Below, piece by piece: positions 1-11,098 of a stretch of DNA of 64,000 bases (its first letter is position 1; each line of letters begins with the position of its first letter). Under the pieces are notes generated by a model. The model saw only the letters and a list, made by a program, of their open reading frames with translations. It did no database searches and was not told the DNA's origin. This DNA is from Tsukamurella sp040611135 (GTDB lineage: Bacteria; Actinomycetota; Actinomycetes; Mycobacteriales; Mycobacteriaceae): assembly GCF_040611135.1 (NCBI RefSeq), contig NZ_JBEXNL010000006.1, forward strand, positions 1-64,000, given 5' to 3'. The position numbers and the translations under genes are program-made.

Positions 1-1
1 C

Positions 2-340
2 CTCTGGACATCACCCGACGGACGGCGCTACATCGTCGACCCCACCGGCATCATGCTCACCCTCTTCCCCGACCTCACCCGCATCCAATGGGACACCCCC
101 ACAACACCATCGGGAGCGCCGCACGGAGCAGGGGAGCAGACGCGGCCCGGCGGTCGCACCCGCCTCCAACGCGAACACGCCCGCCGAGAACGACTCCGCC
201 AGGCGAACATCGCGGCCCTCGAAGCAGAACATGAACGTCGAAACACAGGAGCCAGCAAAGTCGAGGACGGCATCATGCGCGTCATCGGCCTGCCGACGCC
301 GCGCCCGGCCCCGTCGTTCGACGGACCGCCGCCCTACTGA
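2..340 (+). CDS. C-terminal fragment of a probable 13E12/DUF222-type HNH protein (5' end outside window)
   Basis: The frame is open from the left edge and ends at TGA 338-340, leaving about 112 residues. It begins LWTSPDGRRYIVDPTGI, which resembles the segment after the HNH motif in actinobacterial 13E12-repeat/DUF222 endonuclease-like proteins. The rest is a polar, arginine-rich tail (REHARRERLRQANIAALEAE) ending in prolines. The catalytic HNH residues would lie upstream, outside the window, so activity cannot be judged. Members of this family are often repeated in one genome, and a possible 5' relic of another copy is at 24.64-24.74 kb. The family assignment rests on a short similarity from memory; a hypothetical protein of another family is possible. 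Confidence 0.55.
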   Translation, partial: LWTSPDGRRYIVDPTGIMLTLFPDLTRIQWDTPTTPSGAPHGAGEQTRPGGRTRLQREHARRERLRQANIAALEAEHERRNTGASKVEDGIMRVIGLPTPRPAPSFDGPPPY

Positions 341-387
341 GCGGAAGCGCAGCGTGTCCGAGGAATCAGCCCCGACAGGAAGACGGT

Positions 388-831
388 TCAGCGCTGCAGC
401 GGTGTCATCTTCCGCTGCACAGCGGGGATCGCCAGCGCCAGCACGCCACGCACGAGGCCCTTGAACACGTCCACGTTGTCGAAGTAGTCGCGCCACACCG
501 CGATGCGGCCGTCGCGCACATCGAACCGGCCGCACACCCAGAACCGGACGGCCAAGGGACCCACTCGCAGCTCGTCGATGCGCTCGGTGAGGACCACGGC
601 ACCGTCGGACGCGATGGAGGTGACCTCCACGCCGAACCCGAGCCCGGGCCTGGCGAGCAGGCGGATCACGCGGCCCGCTCGGTCGCGGCCCCGCAGGGTG
701 GCCAGGCCGACGTTCGTGTACACCACGTCATCGGCGAATGCGGCGACGGCGTCCTCCGCCCGCCCGTCCGCCATGTCCGCGAGGAACTCCAGCACCGTCG
801 CCTGCTCATCGCGTAGAACCGCCTCAGTCAT
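388..831 (-). CDS. SnoaL/limonene-1,2-epoxide hydrolase-like protein
   Basis: A 147-residue protein starting MTEAVLRDEQATVLEFLADM. The pattern (N-terminal helix, DVVYTNVGLATLRGRD, then RFDVRDGRIAVWRDYFD near residues 111-127) is that of the NTF2-like cone fold used by limonene-1,2-epoxide hydrolases and SnoaL-like proteins. The R...D pair around WRDYFD fits the epoxide-hydrolase subfamily, which opens epoxides with a water molecule. The start at 831 is chosen because the family alignment begins there; longer upstream readings add only low-complexity arginine-rich residues. It stands alone between a partial gene and the secG terminator, so its substrate cannot be inferred. Confidence is good for the fold and modest for enzyme activity. 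Confidence 0.7.
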   Translation of the reverse strand: MTEAVLRDEQATVLEFLADMADGRAEDAVAAFADDVVYTNVGLATLRGRDRAGRVIRLLARPGLGFGVEVTSIASDGAVVLTERIDELRVGPLAVRFWVCGRFDVRDGRIAVWRDYFDNVDVFKGLVRGVLALAIPAVQRKMTPLQR

Positions 832-908
832 GGGGCCGACAGTACCGACCCGAGGCACCCGCGTCGTCCGCCCGAGGGCGGAGATACTGCATCGGTCGCG
901 AGAACGAC

Positions 909-944
909 GACGGCGCCCCGAACCGTGGGGTTCGGGGCGCCGTC
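909..944 (-). terminator. Hairpin terminator after secG
   Basis: A perfect 15-bp stem (909-923 with 930-944) and a 6-nt loop sit 18 nt past the secG stop. The stem is almost pure G+C and the downstream stretch on the minus strand is not T-rich, as is common for actinobacterial terminators. It most likely ends the gap-pgk-tpiA-secG transcript; it could also stop readthrough from the opposite side. Confidence 0.75.
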
Positions 945-962
945 CGCGTTCGGTCGATCGCG

Positions 963-1208
963 TCAGGAACTGAGCTTGATGCTCAGTGTGACGCCGATGA
1001 TGCACACGGTCCAGACGACACCGACGAAGATCGTGACCCGGTCGAGGTTCTTCTCCACCACCGACGAGCCCGAGAGCGATGACTGCACACCGCCGCCGAA
1101 CAGCGACGACAGGCCGCCGCCCTTGCCACGGTGGAGCAGGACGAGCACCACCAGCAGCAGGCTCAGCACGAGGATGGCGATCTTCAGCACCAGCTGCAAT
1201 GTTTCCAC
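963..1208 (-). CDS. secG: Preprotein translocase subunit SecG
   Basis: An 81-residue membrane protein, the accessory subunit of the SecYEG channel. Two hydrophobic segments are visible, about residues 6-26 (LVLKIAILVLSLLLVVLVLL) and 58-78 (VTIFVGVVWTVCIIGVTLSI), separated by the family's glycine/serine loop HRGKGGGLSSLFGGG and SSLSGSSVVEKNLDRVT. Length and order match actinobacterial SecG. It follows tpiA by 59 nt on the same strand, the usual actinobacterial position at the end of the glycolytic gene cluster, and is followed by a strong hairpin terminator, so it is probably cotranscribed with gap-pgk-tpiA. Confidence 0.95.
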   Translation of the reverse strand: METLQLVLKIAILVLSLLLVVLVLLHRGKGGGLSSLFGGGVQSSLSGSSVVEKNLDRVTIFVGVVWTVCIIGVTLSIKLSS

Positions 1209-1267
1209 GAGGATCCAGTGTACCTTCCGGTCGTCGGTCGACGGTCAGGGCGCTCGGCGCGCCCGCG

Positions 1268-2050
1268 TCAGAGCGGTCCGCCGGCGGCGATCGCGCTCAG
1301 CGCGGCGAACTCGTCCGGCTTGAGCGAGGCGCCGCCCACGAGGCCACCGTCGACATCGGTCTGGGCGACGAGCTCGCCGACGTTCTTGCTCGACACCGAG
1401 CCGCCGTACAGCACACGGATCCCCGCGGCGACCTCGGCGCCGCCGAGCTCGGCGATCGTGGCACGCACCGCCGCGCACACCTCCTGCGCGTCCTGCGGGG
1501 TGGCGACCTTGCCCGTTCCGATCGCCCAGACGGGTTCGTAGGCGATCACGATCTTGGCCAGTTCGTCGGCGGTGAGACCGGCGACGGAGCCCTTGAGCTG
1601 CTCCACGTTGTACGCGACGTGCGTGCCCTGCTCGCGGATGTCCAGGCCCTCGCCGATGCACACGATGGGCGTGAGCCCGTGCCGCAGCGCCGCCTTGGTC
1701 TTGGCGAGGACGATCTCGTTCGTCTCGCCGTGGATCGTGCGGCGCTCGCTGTGCCCGACCACCACGTAGGTGCACCCCAGCTTGGCCAGGAAGGCGCCGG
1801 AGATGTCGCCGGTGTAGGCGCCGGAGTCGTGCGGCGAGAGGTCCTGCGCGCCGTAGGTGATCTTCAGGTCGTCACCGTCGACGGCGGTCTGCACCGAGCG
1901 CAGATCGGTGAACGGCGGGATGACCGTCACGTCGACGTGCGCGAAGTACTTGTCCGGCAGGGTGAACGCCAGCTTCTGGACCACCGCGATCGCCTCGAGG
2001 TGGTTGAGGTTCATCTTCCAGTTGCCGGCGAGGAGCGGCTTGCGACTCAT
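1268..2050 (-). CDS. tpiA: Triose-phosphate isomerase
   Basis: 260 residues, the normal length for this TIM-barrel enzyme, which interconverts dihydroxyacetone phosphate and glyceraldehyde 3-phosphate. Key motifs are present: GNWKMN near residue 10 (catalytic Lys), VVGHSERR around residues 97-104 (catalytic His), AYEPVWAIGTGK around 170-181 (catalytic Glu and flexible loop 6), and YGGSVSSKN near 215-223 for phosphate binding. ATG at 2050 lies 2 nt after the pgk stop, so translation is probably coupled. Third gene of the gap-pgk-tpiA-secG operon. Confidence 0.97.
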   Translation of the reverse strand: MSRKPLLAGNWKMNLNHLEAIAVVQKLAFTLPDKYFAHVDVTVIPPFTDLRSVQTAVDGDDLKITYGAQDLSPHDSGAYTGDISGAFLAKLGCTYVVVGHSERRTIHGETNEIVLAKTKAALRHGLTPIVCIGEGLDIREQGTHVAYNVEQLKGSVAGLTADELAKIVIAYEPVWAIGTGKVATPQDAQEVCAAVRATIAELGGAEVAAGIRVLYGGSVSSKNVGELVAQTDVDGGLVGGASLKPDEFAALSAIAAGGPL

Positions 2051-2052
2051 GA

Positions 2053-4301
<2,249 letters not shown>

Positions 4302-4416
4302 AGTGGTGCTCCTTCGGGTGAGGAATGCCTGCCCGTCAACGGTAGCTCCGGAGCACCCTCCCCGCTCGGTTGTCGACGGTGTCCGATCGGCCCCGTTCGT
4401 GCCCGTTCCGGCCTGT

Positions 4417-5400
4417 TCAGCCCTCGTCGAGCATGTCCGCGGTGACCGCGGACTCGGTGTCCGGCACGCCGTCGGCGGCGGCCCGCTTGTCCGCCATCGA
4501 GAGCAACCGCCGGATCCGGCCGGCGACGGCGTCCTTGGTCATCGGGGGGTCGGCGAGCTGGCCGAGCTCCTCCAACGAGGCCTGACGGTGCTGCACGCGC
4601 AGCGATCCCGCCTGGGCGAGATGATCGGGCACGTCCGAGCCGAGGATCTCGAGCGCACGCTCGACGCGCGCGGCCGCGGCCACGGCGGCCCGGGCGGACC
4701 GCCGGAGATTGGCATCGTCGAAGTTCGCCAGACGGTTCGCGGTGGCGCGGACCTCGCGCCGCATGCGCCGCTCCTCCCACACCAGGCGGGTGTCGTTGGC
4801 CCCCATGCGGGTCAGCAGCGCACCGATCGCCTCCCCGTCGCGGACGACGACGCGGTCCGCACCACGGACCTCGCGGGCCTTCGCCGTGACGCCGAGGCGC
4901 CGCGCGCAGCCGACGATGGCGAGCGCGACCTCGGGCCCGGGGCAGGAGACCTCGAGCGCGCTGGAGCGCCCCGGCTCGGTGAGCGAACCGTGGGCGAGGA
5001 AGGCGCCGCGCCAGGCGGCCTCCGAGTCGTGCACCGAGCCGCCCACGATCTGCGAGGGCAGGCCGACGACGGGGCGGCCGCGCATGTCCAGCAGGCCGGT
5101 CTGCCGCGCGAGGGCCTCGCCGTCCTTGACCACGCGGACGATGTATCGGGCGGCCTTGCGCAACCCGCCGGCGCTGAGGACGTGCACATCGGAGTTGTAG
5201 CCGTAGAGATCGAGGATCTCCTTGCGGAGGCGGCGGGCAGTGATCCCCATGTCCACCTCGGCCTCGACGATCACCCGTCCGCCCTGGATGTGCAGGCCGC
5301 CCGCGAACCGCAGGAGCGAGGCGACCTCTGCGCGACGCGCGCTCACCTGGTTGATGGAGAGCCGACTGAGCTCGTCCTTGACCTGGGATGTGAGCGCCAC
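4417..5400 (-). CDS. whiA: Sporulation/cell-division regulator WhiA
   Basis: 327 residues from a GTG start at 5400 (VALTSQVKDELSRL). This start is preferred over an ATG at 5472 because GGAAGGA lies 7 nt upstream and because relatives begin just before VKDELSRL. WhiA joins an N-terminal homing-endonuclease (LAGLIDADG)-like fold without nuclease activity to a C-terminal helix-turn-helix. Both are visible: SARRAEVASLLRFAGGLHIQ and WRGAFLAHGSLTEPGRSSALE, then SLEELGQLADPPMTKDAVAGRIRRLL near the C-terminus, the HTH region. It regulates cell-division and sporulation genes in actinobacteria. It follows yvcK and rapZ, the conserved rapZ-yvcK-whiA order, with a 177-nt gap after yvcK that may hold its own promoter. 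Confidence 0.95.
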   Translation of the reverse strand: MALTSQVKDELSRLSINQVSARRAEVASLLRFAGGLHIQGGRVIVEAEVDMGITARRLRKEILDLYGYNSDVHVLSAGGLRKAARYIVRVVKDGEALARQTGLLDMRGRPVVGLPSQIVGGSVHDSEAAWRGAFLAHGSLTEPGRSSALEVSCPGPEVALAIVGCARRLGVTAKAREVRGADRVVVRDGEAIGALLTRMGANDTRLVWEERRMRREVRATANRLANFDDANLRRSARAAVAAAARVERALEILGSDVPDHLAQAGSLRVQHRQASLEELGQLADPPMTKDAVAGRIRRLLSMADKRAAADGVPDTESAVTADMLDEG

Positions 5401-5577
5401 TACGCCGTCCTTCCGGGCTTCGAGTACGGATTGTGTGAAGAGACATTCACTGTAGGCCATTACCGGGAGCAACGGTGACGGCGGCGAAGCCCGCTGTCCG
5501 CGGCCCCTCGCGACGTGGCGGTTCTCCGCAGAATTGGTCCGGTCGGAGGACGCGACTGCTCCGGGATCCGCATCGGG

Positions 5578-6525
5578 TCAGGTGTCCAACACCGCCCGCA
5601 GCCCGCGCGCCAGGGAGACCGGGTCGTGCTGGTGCGATCCGGGGACCCCCACGTCGACGAAGTGCGGACGGGCGCCGAACAGCGCGGTCGCGCGGATCAG
5701 GTGCTCGCGCTCGGTGCCCGGCGGCACCGTCGCGGCGTCGACGATGATGTCGTCGAACTTCAGGCCCTCAGCGTGCGCGGCGAGCACGTGCAGGTGCCGC
5801 TCCGGCGAGTACCCGCCGGTCTCCTCCGGCTCGGGCGCCAGGTTGAGGATGAGCACGCGACGCGCCGACGTGCGCCGCAGAGCGTCGAGCTGCTCGGGGA
5901 CCAGGACGTGCGGGATGACGGAGCTGAACCACGATCCGGGCCCCAGAGTCACGACGTCGGCGGCCATGATCGCCTCGACCGCGTCGACGCACGCCTCGGG
6001 GTGCGGCGGCAGCAGCCGCACTCGCCGTACCTGGCCCGGCGTCACGGCGACGGCCACCTGGCCGCGGATAACGCGCGAGAGGCGCGGATCGTCCTCCAGC
6101 CCGGTCACATCGGCCTCGATCCGCAGCGGGCCGGGCACCATCGGCAGCACCCTGCCCTGTACCCCGAACCGGTCCCCGATCGCGTCCAGCGCCTCGACGG
6201 GGTCGCCCAGCACCTCGCACAGCCCGGCGAGTAACAGGTTCCCCACCGGATGACCGGCCATCGCGCCGCCGCCACCGAAGCGGTGCTGCAGGATGCCGGC
6301 CCAGAACTCGCCACGGTCGTCATCGGGCATGAGCGCCGCGAGCGCCATCCGCAGGTCCCCCGGGGGAATGATGCCCAACTCCCCCCGCAGCCGACCGGAC
6401 GATCCGCCGTCGTCGGCGACGGTGACGATCGCGGTGATCTCGGCGTCCAGTGCACGGGCCGCACGCAGGGTGGCGAACAGTCCGTGGCCGCCGCCGAGCG
6501 AGGCCACCTTCAACGCTGTAGTCAT
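5578..6525 (-). CDS. yvcK: YvcK/CuvA family gluconeogenesis factor
   Basis: 315 residues of the CofD-like/YvcK family. The glycine-rich LGGGHGLFATLRA at residues 10-22 and VTVADDGGSSGRLRGELG (about 34-51) form the nucleotide-sugar-binding core; PGPLRIEADVTG and TLGPGSWFSSVIPHVLV (about 195-211) are further family motifs. YvcK proteins bind UDP-N-acetylglucosamine and support cell shape and growth on gluconeogenic carbon; they are not known to be enzymes. ATG at 6525 overlaps the rapZ stop (ATGA), so the two are translationally coupled, in the conserved rapZ-yvcK-whiA cluster. Confidence 0.93.
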   Translation of the reverse strand: MTTALKVASLGGGHGLFATLRAARALDAEITAIVTVADDGGSSGRLRGELGIIPPGDLRMALAALMPDDDRGEFWAGILQHRFGGGGAMAGHPVGNLLLAGLCEVLGDPVEALDAIGDRFGVQGRVLPMVPGPLRIEADVTGLEDDPRLSRVIRGQVAVAVTPGQVRRVRLLPPHPEACVDAVEAIMAADVVTLGPGSWFSSVIPHVLVPEQLDALRRTSARRVLILNLAPEPEETGGYSPERHLHVLAAHAEGLKFDDIIVDAATVPPGTEREHLIRATALFGARPHFVDVGVPGSHQHDPVSLARGLRAVLDT

Positions 6526-7451
6526 TCCAGCCCCAGATCCCGGTGCGCCGCACGCACTTCGATGCCCGGCTTGCCGGACAGCCGGCGCACGAGCTCCTCC
6601 GTCATGGCCACGCTGCGGTGCTTGCCACCGGTGCAGCCGATGCCCACCGTGAGGTAGGTCTTGCCCTCCCGGCGGTAGCCGTCGAGCAGCGGGTCGAGCA
6701 GCTTCGCGTAGGTGTCGAGGAACTCCGACGCCCCGCTCTGCCCCAGCACGTACCCGGACACCTCGGGTGTGAGGCCGTTGAGCGGCCGCAGCTCCGGCAC
6801 CCAGAACGGGTTCGGCAGGAACCGCACGTCCAGCACCATGTCCGCGTCGAGCAGGATCCCGTTCTTGAAGCCGAAGGATTCGACGGTGACGGTGATCGTC
6901 CCGGAGCGCAGCGTGCGGAAGGCGTTCTCGATCGTCTCACGCAGCCGGGCCACCGACAGGTTCGAGGTATCCAGTACGAGGTCGGCCGTCGACCGGATGG
7001 GCTGCAGGATCCGGCGTTCGGCCGCGATGCCCTCGGCGAGCGTGCCACTGCCCTGGAGCGGATGTTTGCGCCGCACCTGCTCGAACCGGCGGATCAGCGT
7101 CTCGTCCGAGGCGTCGAGGAACAGTACCCGCGGCTCGATGTCCTTGCCCTGCAACTCGCGCCGGATGTTCGCGAAGTCGCCCGTGAAGGTGCGCGACCGG
7201 ACGTCCGTGACGATGCACAGCCGATGGATCCGCGACTCGTCCGCCAGCGAGATGTCGACCATGTTGCTGATCAGCGCGGGCGGCAGGTTGTCGGCGACGT
7301 ACCAGCCGAGATCCTCCAGGACCTTCGCGGCCGTGCCGCGGCCCGCGCCGGACAGCCCGGTCACCAGCAGAACGTCCATCGGGCCGTCGCTGCGGTGCTC
7401 GCCGACGGTCCGCTCCTCCGCTCTCATCTCCCGGTCCCCGGTCGGGCGCAC
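6522..7451 (-). CDS. rapZ: RNase adapter protein RapZ / nucleotide-binding YvcJ family
   Basis: 309 residues with an N-terminal P-loop VTGLSGAGRGTAAKVLEDLG (about 30-49), NLPPALI, a Walker-B-like VLFLDASDETLIRRFE, and the C-terminal signature VGIGCTGGKHRSVAMTEELVRRL. RapZ/YvcJ proteins bind and hydrolyse nucleotides; in Escherichia coli RapZ controls the small RNAs GlmY/GlmZ, but the actinobacterial role is less clear. The GTG start at 7451 is chosen because GAGGAGG lies about 5 nt upstream; internal ATGs at 7427 and 7379 have no suitable ribosome-binding site. First gene of the rapZ-yvcK-whiA cluster. Confidence 0.93.
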   Translation of the reverse strand: MRPTGDREMRAEERTVGEHRSDGPMDVLLVTGLSGAGRGTAAKVLEDLGWYVADNLPPALISNMVDISLADESRIHRLCIVTDVRSRTFTGDFANIRRELQGKDIEPRVLFLDASDETLIRRFEQVRRKHPLQGSGTLAEGIAAERRILQPIRSTADLVLDTSNLSVARLRETIENAFRTLRSGTITVTVESFGFKNGILLDADMVLDVRFLPNPFWVPELRPLNGLTPEVSGYVLGQSGASEFLDTYAKLLDPLLDGYRREGKTYLTVGIGCTGGKHRSVAMTEELVRRLSGKPGIEVRAAHRDLGLE

Positions 7452-7489
7452 GGCCCCTCCTCGTCGCTCAGTGGTCCTGCCGACCAGCC

Positions 7490-7503
7490 TAGAGTCTTCA
7501 GAC
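7490..7503 (+). promoter_or_regulatory. -10-like element for a leaderless transcript
   Basis: TAGAGT at 7490-7495 fits the actinobacterial -10 pattern TAnnnT and ends 8 nt before the GTG start of the carboxypeptidase gene. There is no Shine-Dalgarno sequence in between, so transcription may begin at or beside the start codon. Inference only. Confidence 0.4.
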
Positions 7504-7977
7504 GTGCCGCGCCCTCACACCGTCGTGCTCCTCGCCACCGCTCTCGCCGCGGCGGCGTCCGTGCTGGTCGCGCCCGCCGCATCGGCGGACACCGTGCCGG
7601 GCACCGTCGGGCTCGATCCCGGCCTCGCGCAGGCGTACTCGGCCGCGTACCGGGCTGCGGCCGCCGAGGGCGTCGTGCTCAGCGTCACGTCCGGGAAGCG
7701 CTCGTGGGCGCAGCAGGAAGCACTGTGGAACCAGGGCGTCGCGCAGTACGGCTCGACGACCGCGGCCCGCCGGTGGGTGCTGCCGCCCGCCGAGTCCACA
7801 CACGTGCGCGGCGCGGCCGTGGACGTCGGCCCCTGGCAGGGCGCGGCGTGGCTGCAGGCGAACGGGAACAGGTGGGGCCTGTGCCGCACCTTCGGCAACG
7901 AGTGGTGGCACTTCGAGCTGGCCACCTCCGCCGGCGGCCAATGCCCGCCGACGGTGCCCGACGCCTCCATCCGCTGA
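7504..7977 (+). CDS. Secreted VanY-type D-alanyl-D-alanine carboxypeptidase
   Basis: 157 residues from GTG 7504. A signal peptide is clear: VPRPHT, then VVLLATALAAAASVLVA, with likely cleavage after PAASA. The mature part is a compact zinc peptidase of the VanY/M15 family: SGKRSWAQQEALWN, the metal-binding STHVRGAAVDVG (H-x6-D) and the catalytic/metal-binding EWWHFE. It should trim the terminal D-Ala from peptidoglycan stem peptides outside the membrane. Divergent from rapZ across 52 nt and probably leaderless. At 157 residues it is the short catalytic-domain-only form common in this group. It stands alone, with ggt starting 94 nt downstream. Confidence 0.85.
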   Translation: MPRPHTVVLLATALAAAASVLVAPAASADTVPGTVGLDPGLAQAYSAAYRAAAAEGVVLSVTSGKRSWAQQEALWNQGVAQYGSTTAARRWVLPPAESTHVRGAAVDVGPWQGAAWLQANGNRWGLCRTFGNEWWHFELATSAGGQCPPTVPDASIR

Positions 7978-8071
7978 CGACCGCCGAACCTCCGCTGGGT
8001 CTCGCCGAACCCTTCGCACCACTCACAGGCCGGTGTTAGGTTGCGATGATCTTCACTCCTTGGAGGACTCC

Positions 8072-10045
8072 ATGTTCCGTCTCAGGTCGGCGGCGGCAGC
8101 CGCGTTCGTGATCCCCCTCGCCGTGGCGGGGTGCGGAACGTCCGGGTCGGACGGTGGCCCGTCCGGCGGACCGTCGTCGGTGACGATCGCGGCGGGCGGC
8201 TGCGACGCGACCGGCGCGGCGGGCACCATGTACCAGCCCTCGGCCACGTCGTCGCCGAACGGTCCGCGGGACATCAGCACGAATCCCGAGGGCTCGTCCG
8301 GCTACCGCTCCGGCCTACCGGTCACGCACACCAAGGACTACGCGGTGGCGACCGCGAACCCGATCTCCACGAAGGCCGCCTGCGAGGTGCTGGCGAAGGG
8401 TGGCACCGCCGCCGACGCGCTCGTGGCCGCGCAGACGGTGCTCGGGCTCGTAGAGCCGCAGTCGTCGGGCATCGCCGGTGGCGCCTTCCTGCTCTACTAC
8501 GACGCGAAAACGAAGAAGGTCCAGGCCTACGACGGCCGGGAGACGGCGCCCGCGAGCGCCGACGAGAACTACCTGCGCTGGATCTCGCCCACCGACCGGA
8601 CGACGCCGAAGCCCGACGCCCGGTCGTCGGGCCGGGCGGTCGGCGTTCCCGGCGCGCTCCGCCTGCTCGAGGCGGTCCAGGGCGAACACGGCAACAAGAC
8701 CTGGCGCGAGCTCTTCGACCCGGCCGTGAAGCTGGCCGACGACGGGTTCGAGATCAGCCCGCGCCTGGCCGGCGCGATCTCGGACGAGGCGAAGAACTTC
8801 GTGAACGACGCCGACCTCAAGGCGTACTTCCTCGAGCCCGACGGTGCGCCGAAGAAGGCGGGGGTGAAGCTCACGAACCCCGCGTACGCGAAGACCCTGG
8901 GCGCCATCGCCGCCGAGGGCGCGAAGGCGTTCTACACCGGAGCGATCGCCGACGCGATCGTGGCGTCCGTGCACGACACCACGGGTGGCCGCACCGCGGG
9001 CACGATGACGACGGAGGACCTCGCGAAGTACGCCGTGAAGATCCGTGACGCCGTCTGCACCCCGTACCGCGACCGCGAGCTGTGCGGCATGCCCGCACCG
9101 TCATCGGGCGGGATCACCGTCGCGCAGGCGCTCGGCATCCTGAACTCCTTCGACCTGTCGAAGCTCGGACCGGCCGCCGTGCACGGCGCGGACCCCGGTC
9201 CCGACGGCGGCATCCCGACCGCCGAGGCGATCCACCTCGTCTCCGAGGCCGAGCGGCTCGCGTACGCGGACCGCGACAAGTACATCGCCGACCCCGACTT
9301 CATCCCCCTGCCCGGCGGCTCGCCCGCCGCGCTCGTCGACCCCGCGTACCTGGCGGGCCGCGCCCAGCTGATCGATCGGAACAAGACGATGGGCACCGCC
9401 AAACCCGGTGAGTTCCCCACCGCCACACCGGGCGTCACGACCACGCCGGAGCACGGCACCAGCCACATCACGGTGCTCGACAAGTACGGCAACCTGGCGT
9501 CGATGACCACCACCGTCGAGTCGGCCTTCGGCTCGTACCACATGGTCGACGGCTTCCTGCTCAACAACCAGCTCACCGACTTCTCCGCGGAGCCGGTCGA
9601 TTCCACCGGGCAACCGGTCGCGAACCGGGTGCAGCCGAACAAGCGGCCACGCAGCTCGATGTCGCCGACGATCCTGTTCGCCCGAGGCGCCGACGGCGGC
9701 CGCGGGGACGTGCTCGGTGCGCTCGGATCCCCCGGTGGCGCCGTGATCATCCAGTTCGTGATCAAGACGATCATCGGCCTCACGGACTGGCAGCTGAATC
9801 CGCAGCAGGCGGTGGGCATGGTCAACTTCGGCGCCGCGAACTCGCCGAAGACCAACGTGGACAGCGCCCATCCCGCCCTGGCGACCGACGAGGGGCGGAA
9901 GGTCGTCGAGCAGCTCCGGGCACTCGGTCATCAGCTCAACCTCGCGCCACAGGTCTCGGGACTGTCGGCGATCGTGAAGCAGGGCGATGTGTACGCCGGC
10001 GGTGCCGACCCGCGCCGCGAGGGAGTCGTGCTCGGCGGCAGCTGA
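8072..10045 (+). CDS. ggt: Gamma-glutamyltransferase, lipoprotein
   Basis: 657 residues from ATG 8072, with GGAGGA 4 nt upstream. The N-terminus is a lipoprotein signal ending AVAGC (Cys21 lipidated). GGT proteins cleave themselves into two chains before a catalytic threonine: here EHGTSHITVLDKYGN (about residues 467-481) holds it. FGSYHMVDGFLLNNQLTDFS and RPRSSMSPTI are conserved substrate-site segments, and GIAGGAFLLYY is the N-terminal family mark. The enzyme removes gamma-glutamyl groups from glutathione-like or other gamma-glutamyl peptides; in this case on the outer face of the membrane. It runs tail to tail with the iron-type ABC transporter genes, 3 nt apart, leaving no space for a separate terminator. 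Confidence 0.95.
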   Translation: MFRLRSAAAAAFVIPLAVAGCGTSGSDGGPSGGPSSVTIAAGGCDATGAAGTMYQPSATSSPNGPRDISTNPEGSSGYRSGLPVTHTKDYAVATANPISTKAACEVLAKGGTAADALVAAQTVLGLVEPQSSGIAGGAFLLYYDAKTKKVQAYDGRETAPASADENYLRWISPTDRTTPKPDARSSGRAVGVPGALRLLEAVQGEHGNKTWRELFDPAVKLADDGFEISPRLAGAISDEAKNFVNDADLKAYFLEPDGAPKKAGVKLTNPAYAKTLGAIAAEGAKAFYTGAIADAIVASVHDTTGGRTAGTMTTEDLAKYAVKIRDAVCTPYRDRELCGMPAPSSGGITVAQALGILNSFDLSKLGPAAVHGADPGPDGGIPTAEAIHLVSEAERLAYADRDKYIADPDFIPLPGGSPAALVDPAYLAGRAQLIDRNKTMGTAKPGEFPTATPGVTTTPEHGTSHITVLDKYGNLASMTTTVESAFGSYHMVDGFLLNNQLTDFSAEPVDSTGQPVANRVQPNKRPRSSMSPTILFARGADGGRGDVLGALGSPGGAVIIQFVIKTIIGLTDWQLNPQQAVGMVNFGAANSPKTNVDSAHPALATDEGRKVVEQLRALGHQLNLAPQVSGLSAIVKQGDVYAGGADPRREGVVLGGS

Positions 10046-10048
10046 CGC

Positions 10049-11098
10049 TCAGGTCGTCAGCGGCACCGCAGAGCCGACCACACGGAGCGCCACCCTGTCG
10101 CCGGCGACGGGCAGCTCGGTGCTCGGGTGTCGGAGGACGACGACGGTCCCGTCGCCCAGCGCCACGGTGACCGTCGCGTCGGGACCGAAGAACTCCACCC
10201 GGGTGACGGTGGCGAGCGCCCCCTCCCCCGCGATCCGGATCTGTTCGGGCCGGAGCAGTACAGTCCCCGTCGCGCCCGTGGTACCGGTGGCGCCCTCCGC
10301 CAGCGGGATCCGCCCCAGCGGGGTGTCGGCGACGGTGCCGTCGACGACACCGTCGAGCAGCACGACGTCGCCGAGGAACCGGGCCACGACCTCGGAGTCG
10401 GGACGCGCGTAGACCCGGGCCGGCGGGCCGACCTGCGCGAGGACGCCATCGCGCAGGACCGCGACCTGGTCGGCGAACGAGAGCGCCTCGGCCTGGTCGT
10501 GGGTGACGAGCACCGTCGTGATCCCGGCCGCGCCGAGCACCTCCGCGACGGCGGCGCGGGTCGCGACCCTCAGGCCCGCGTCGAGGGCGGAGAAGGACTC
10601 GTCGAGGAGCATGATCCGCGGCCGGCCGGCGAGGGCGCGCGCGAGCGCGACGCGCTGCTGCTGCCCGCCCGACAGTTCGTGCGGAAATCGGCGCGCCAGA
10701 ACCGGGTCCAGCGACACCATCGCGAGCAGCTCGTCGACCCGGCGGGCGACCTCCCGGCGCCGGGCCGGCAGCGGCGACCGACCGAGGCCGAACGAGATGT
10801 TGCGGGCCACCGACAGATGCGGGAACAGCGCGCCGTCCTGCGCCACGTAGCCCACGCCGCGTCGGTGCGCCGCGACCCACGCGGTGTCCGAGGCGAGCTC
10901 GCGGTCGCCGAGCCGGACGCTACCGGCGTCGGGCCGAGCGAAGCCCGCGACGAGCCGGAGCAGCGTCGTCTTCCCGGAACCGGAGGGCCCGACGACGGCG
11001 GTGATCGAGCCCGCTGCCACCGTCAGGTCGACGTCCCGCAGCACGGTGTCGGCGCCGTAGCGCTTGGTGAGACCGCGCAGGGCGAGTTCGGCGCTCAT
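10049..11098 (-). CDS. ABC transporter ATP-binding protein, Fe3+/sulfate type
   Basis: 349 residues. The Walker A is VVGPSGSGKTTLLRLVAG (about residues 36-53), the signature is ELSGGQQQRVALARALAG, the Walker B is IMLLDESFSALD and the switch His is in VTHDQAEA. The C-terminal 110 residues form the TOBE/MOP-like domain of the FbpC/CysA/MalK group. ATG at 11098 overlaps the permease stop (ATGA). With the two upstream genes it makes an importer of the ferric-binding-protein type, where this subunit hydrolyses ATP on the cytoplasmic side. The iron assignment rests mainly on the binding protein. Confidence 0.92.
   Translation of the reverse strand: MSAELALRGLTKRYGADTVLRDVDLTVAAGSITAVVGPSGSGKTTLLRLVAGFARPDAGSVRLGDRELASDTAWVAAHRRGVGYVAQDGALFPHLSVARNISFGLGRSPLPARRREVARRVDELLAMVSLDPVLARRFPHELSGGQQQRVALARALAGRPRIMLLDESFSALDAGLRVATRAAVAEVLGAAGITTVLVTHDQAEALSFADQVAVLRDGVLAQVGPPARVYARPDSEVVARFLGDVVLLDGVVDGTVADTPLGRIPLAEGATGTTGATGTVLLRPEQIRIAGEGALATVTRVEFFGPDATVTVALGDGTVVVLRHPSTELPVAGDRVALRVVGSAVPLTT

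Noticed and set aside
29..1082. Several 80-200 codon frames near the left edge on both strands
   Set aside because: They are low-complexity Arg/Pro/Ser translations that overlap better supported genes.
8037..8055. TTAGGTTGCGATGATCTTC as an iron box upstream of ggt
   Set aside because: Only 11 of 19 matches; the second half-site is absent. The first half alone is not enough.
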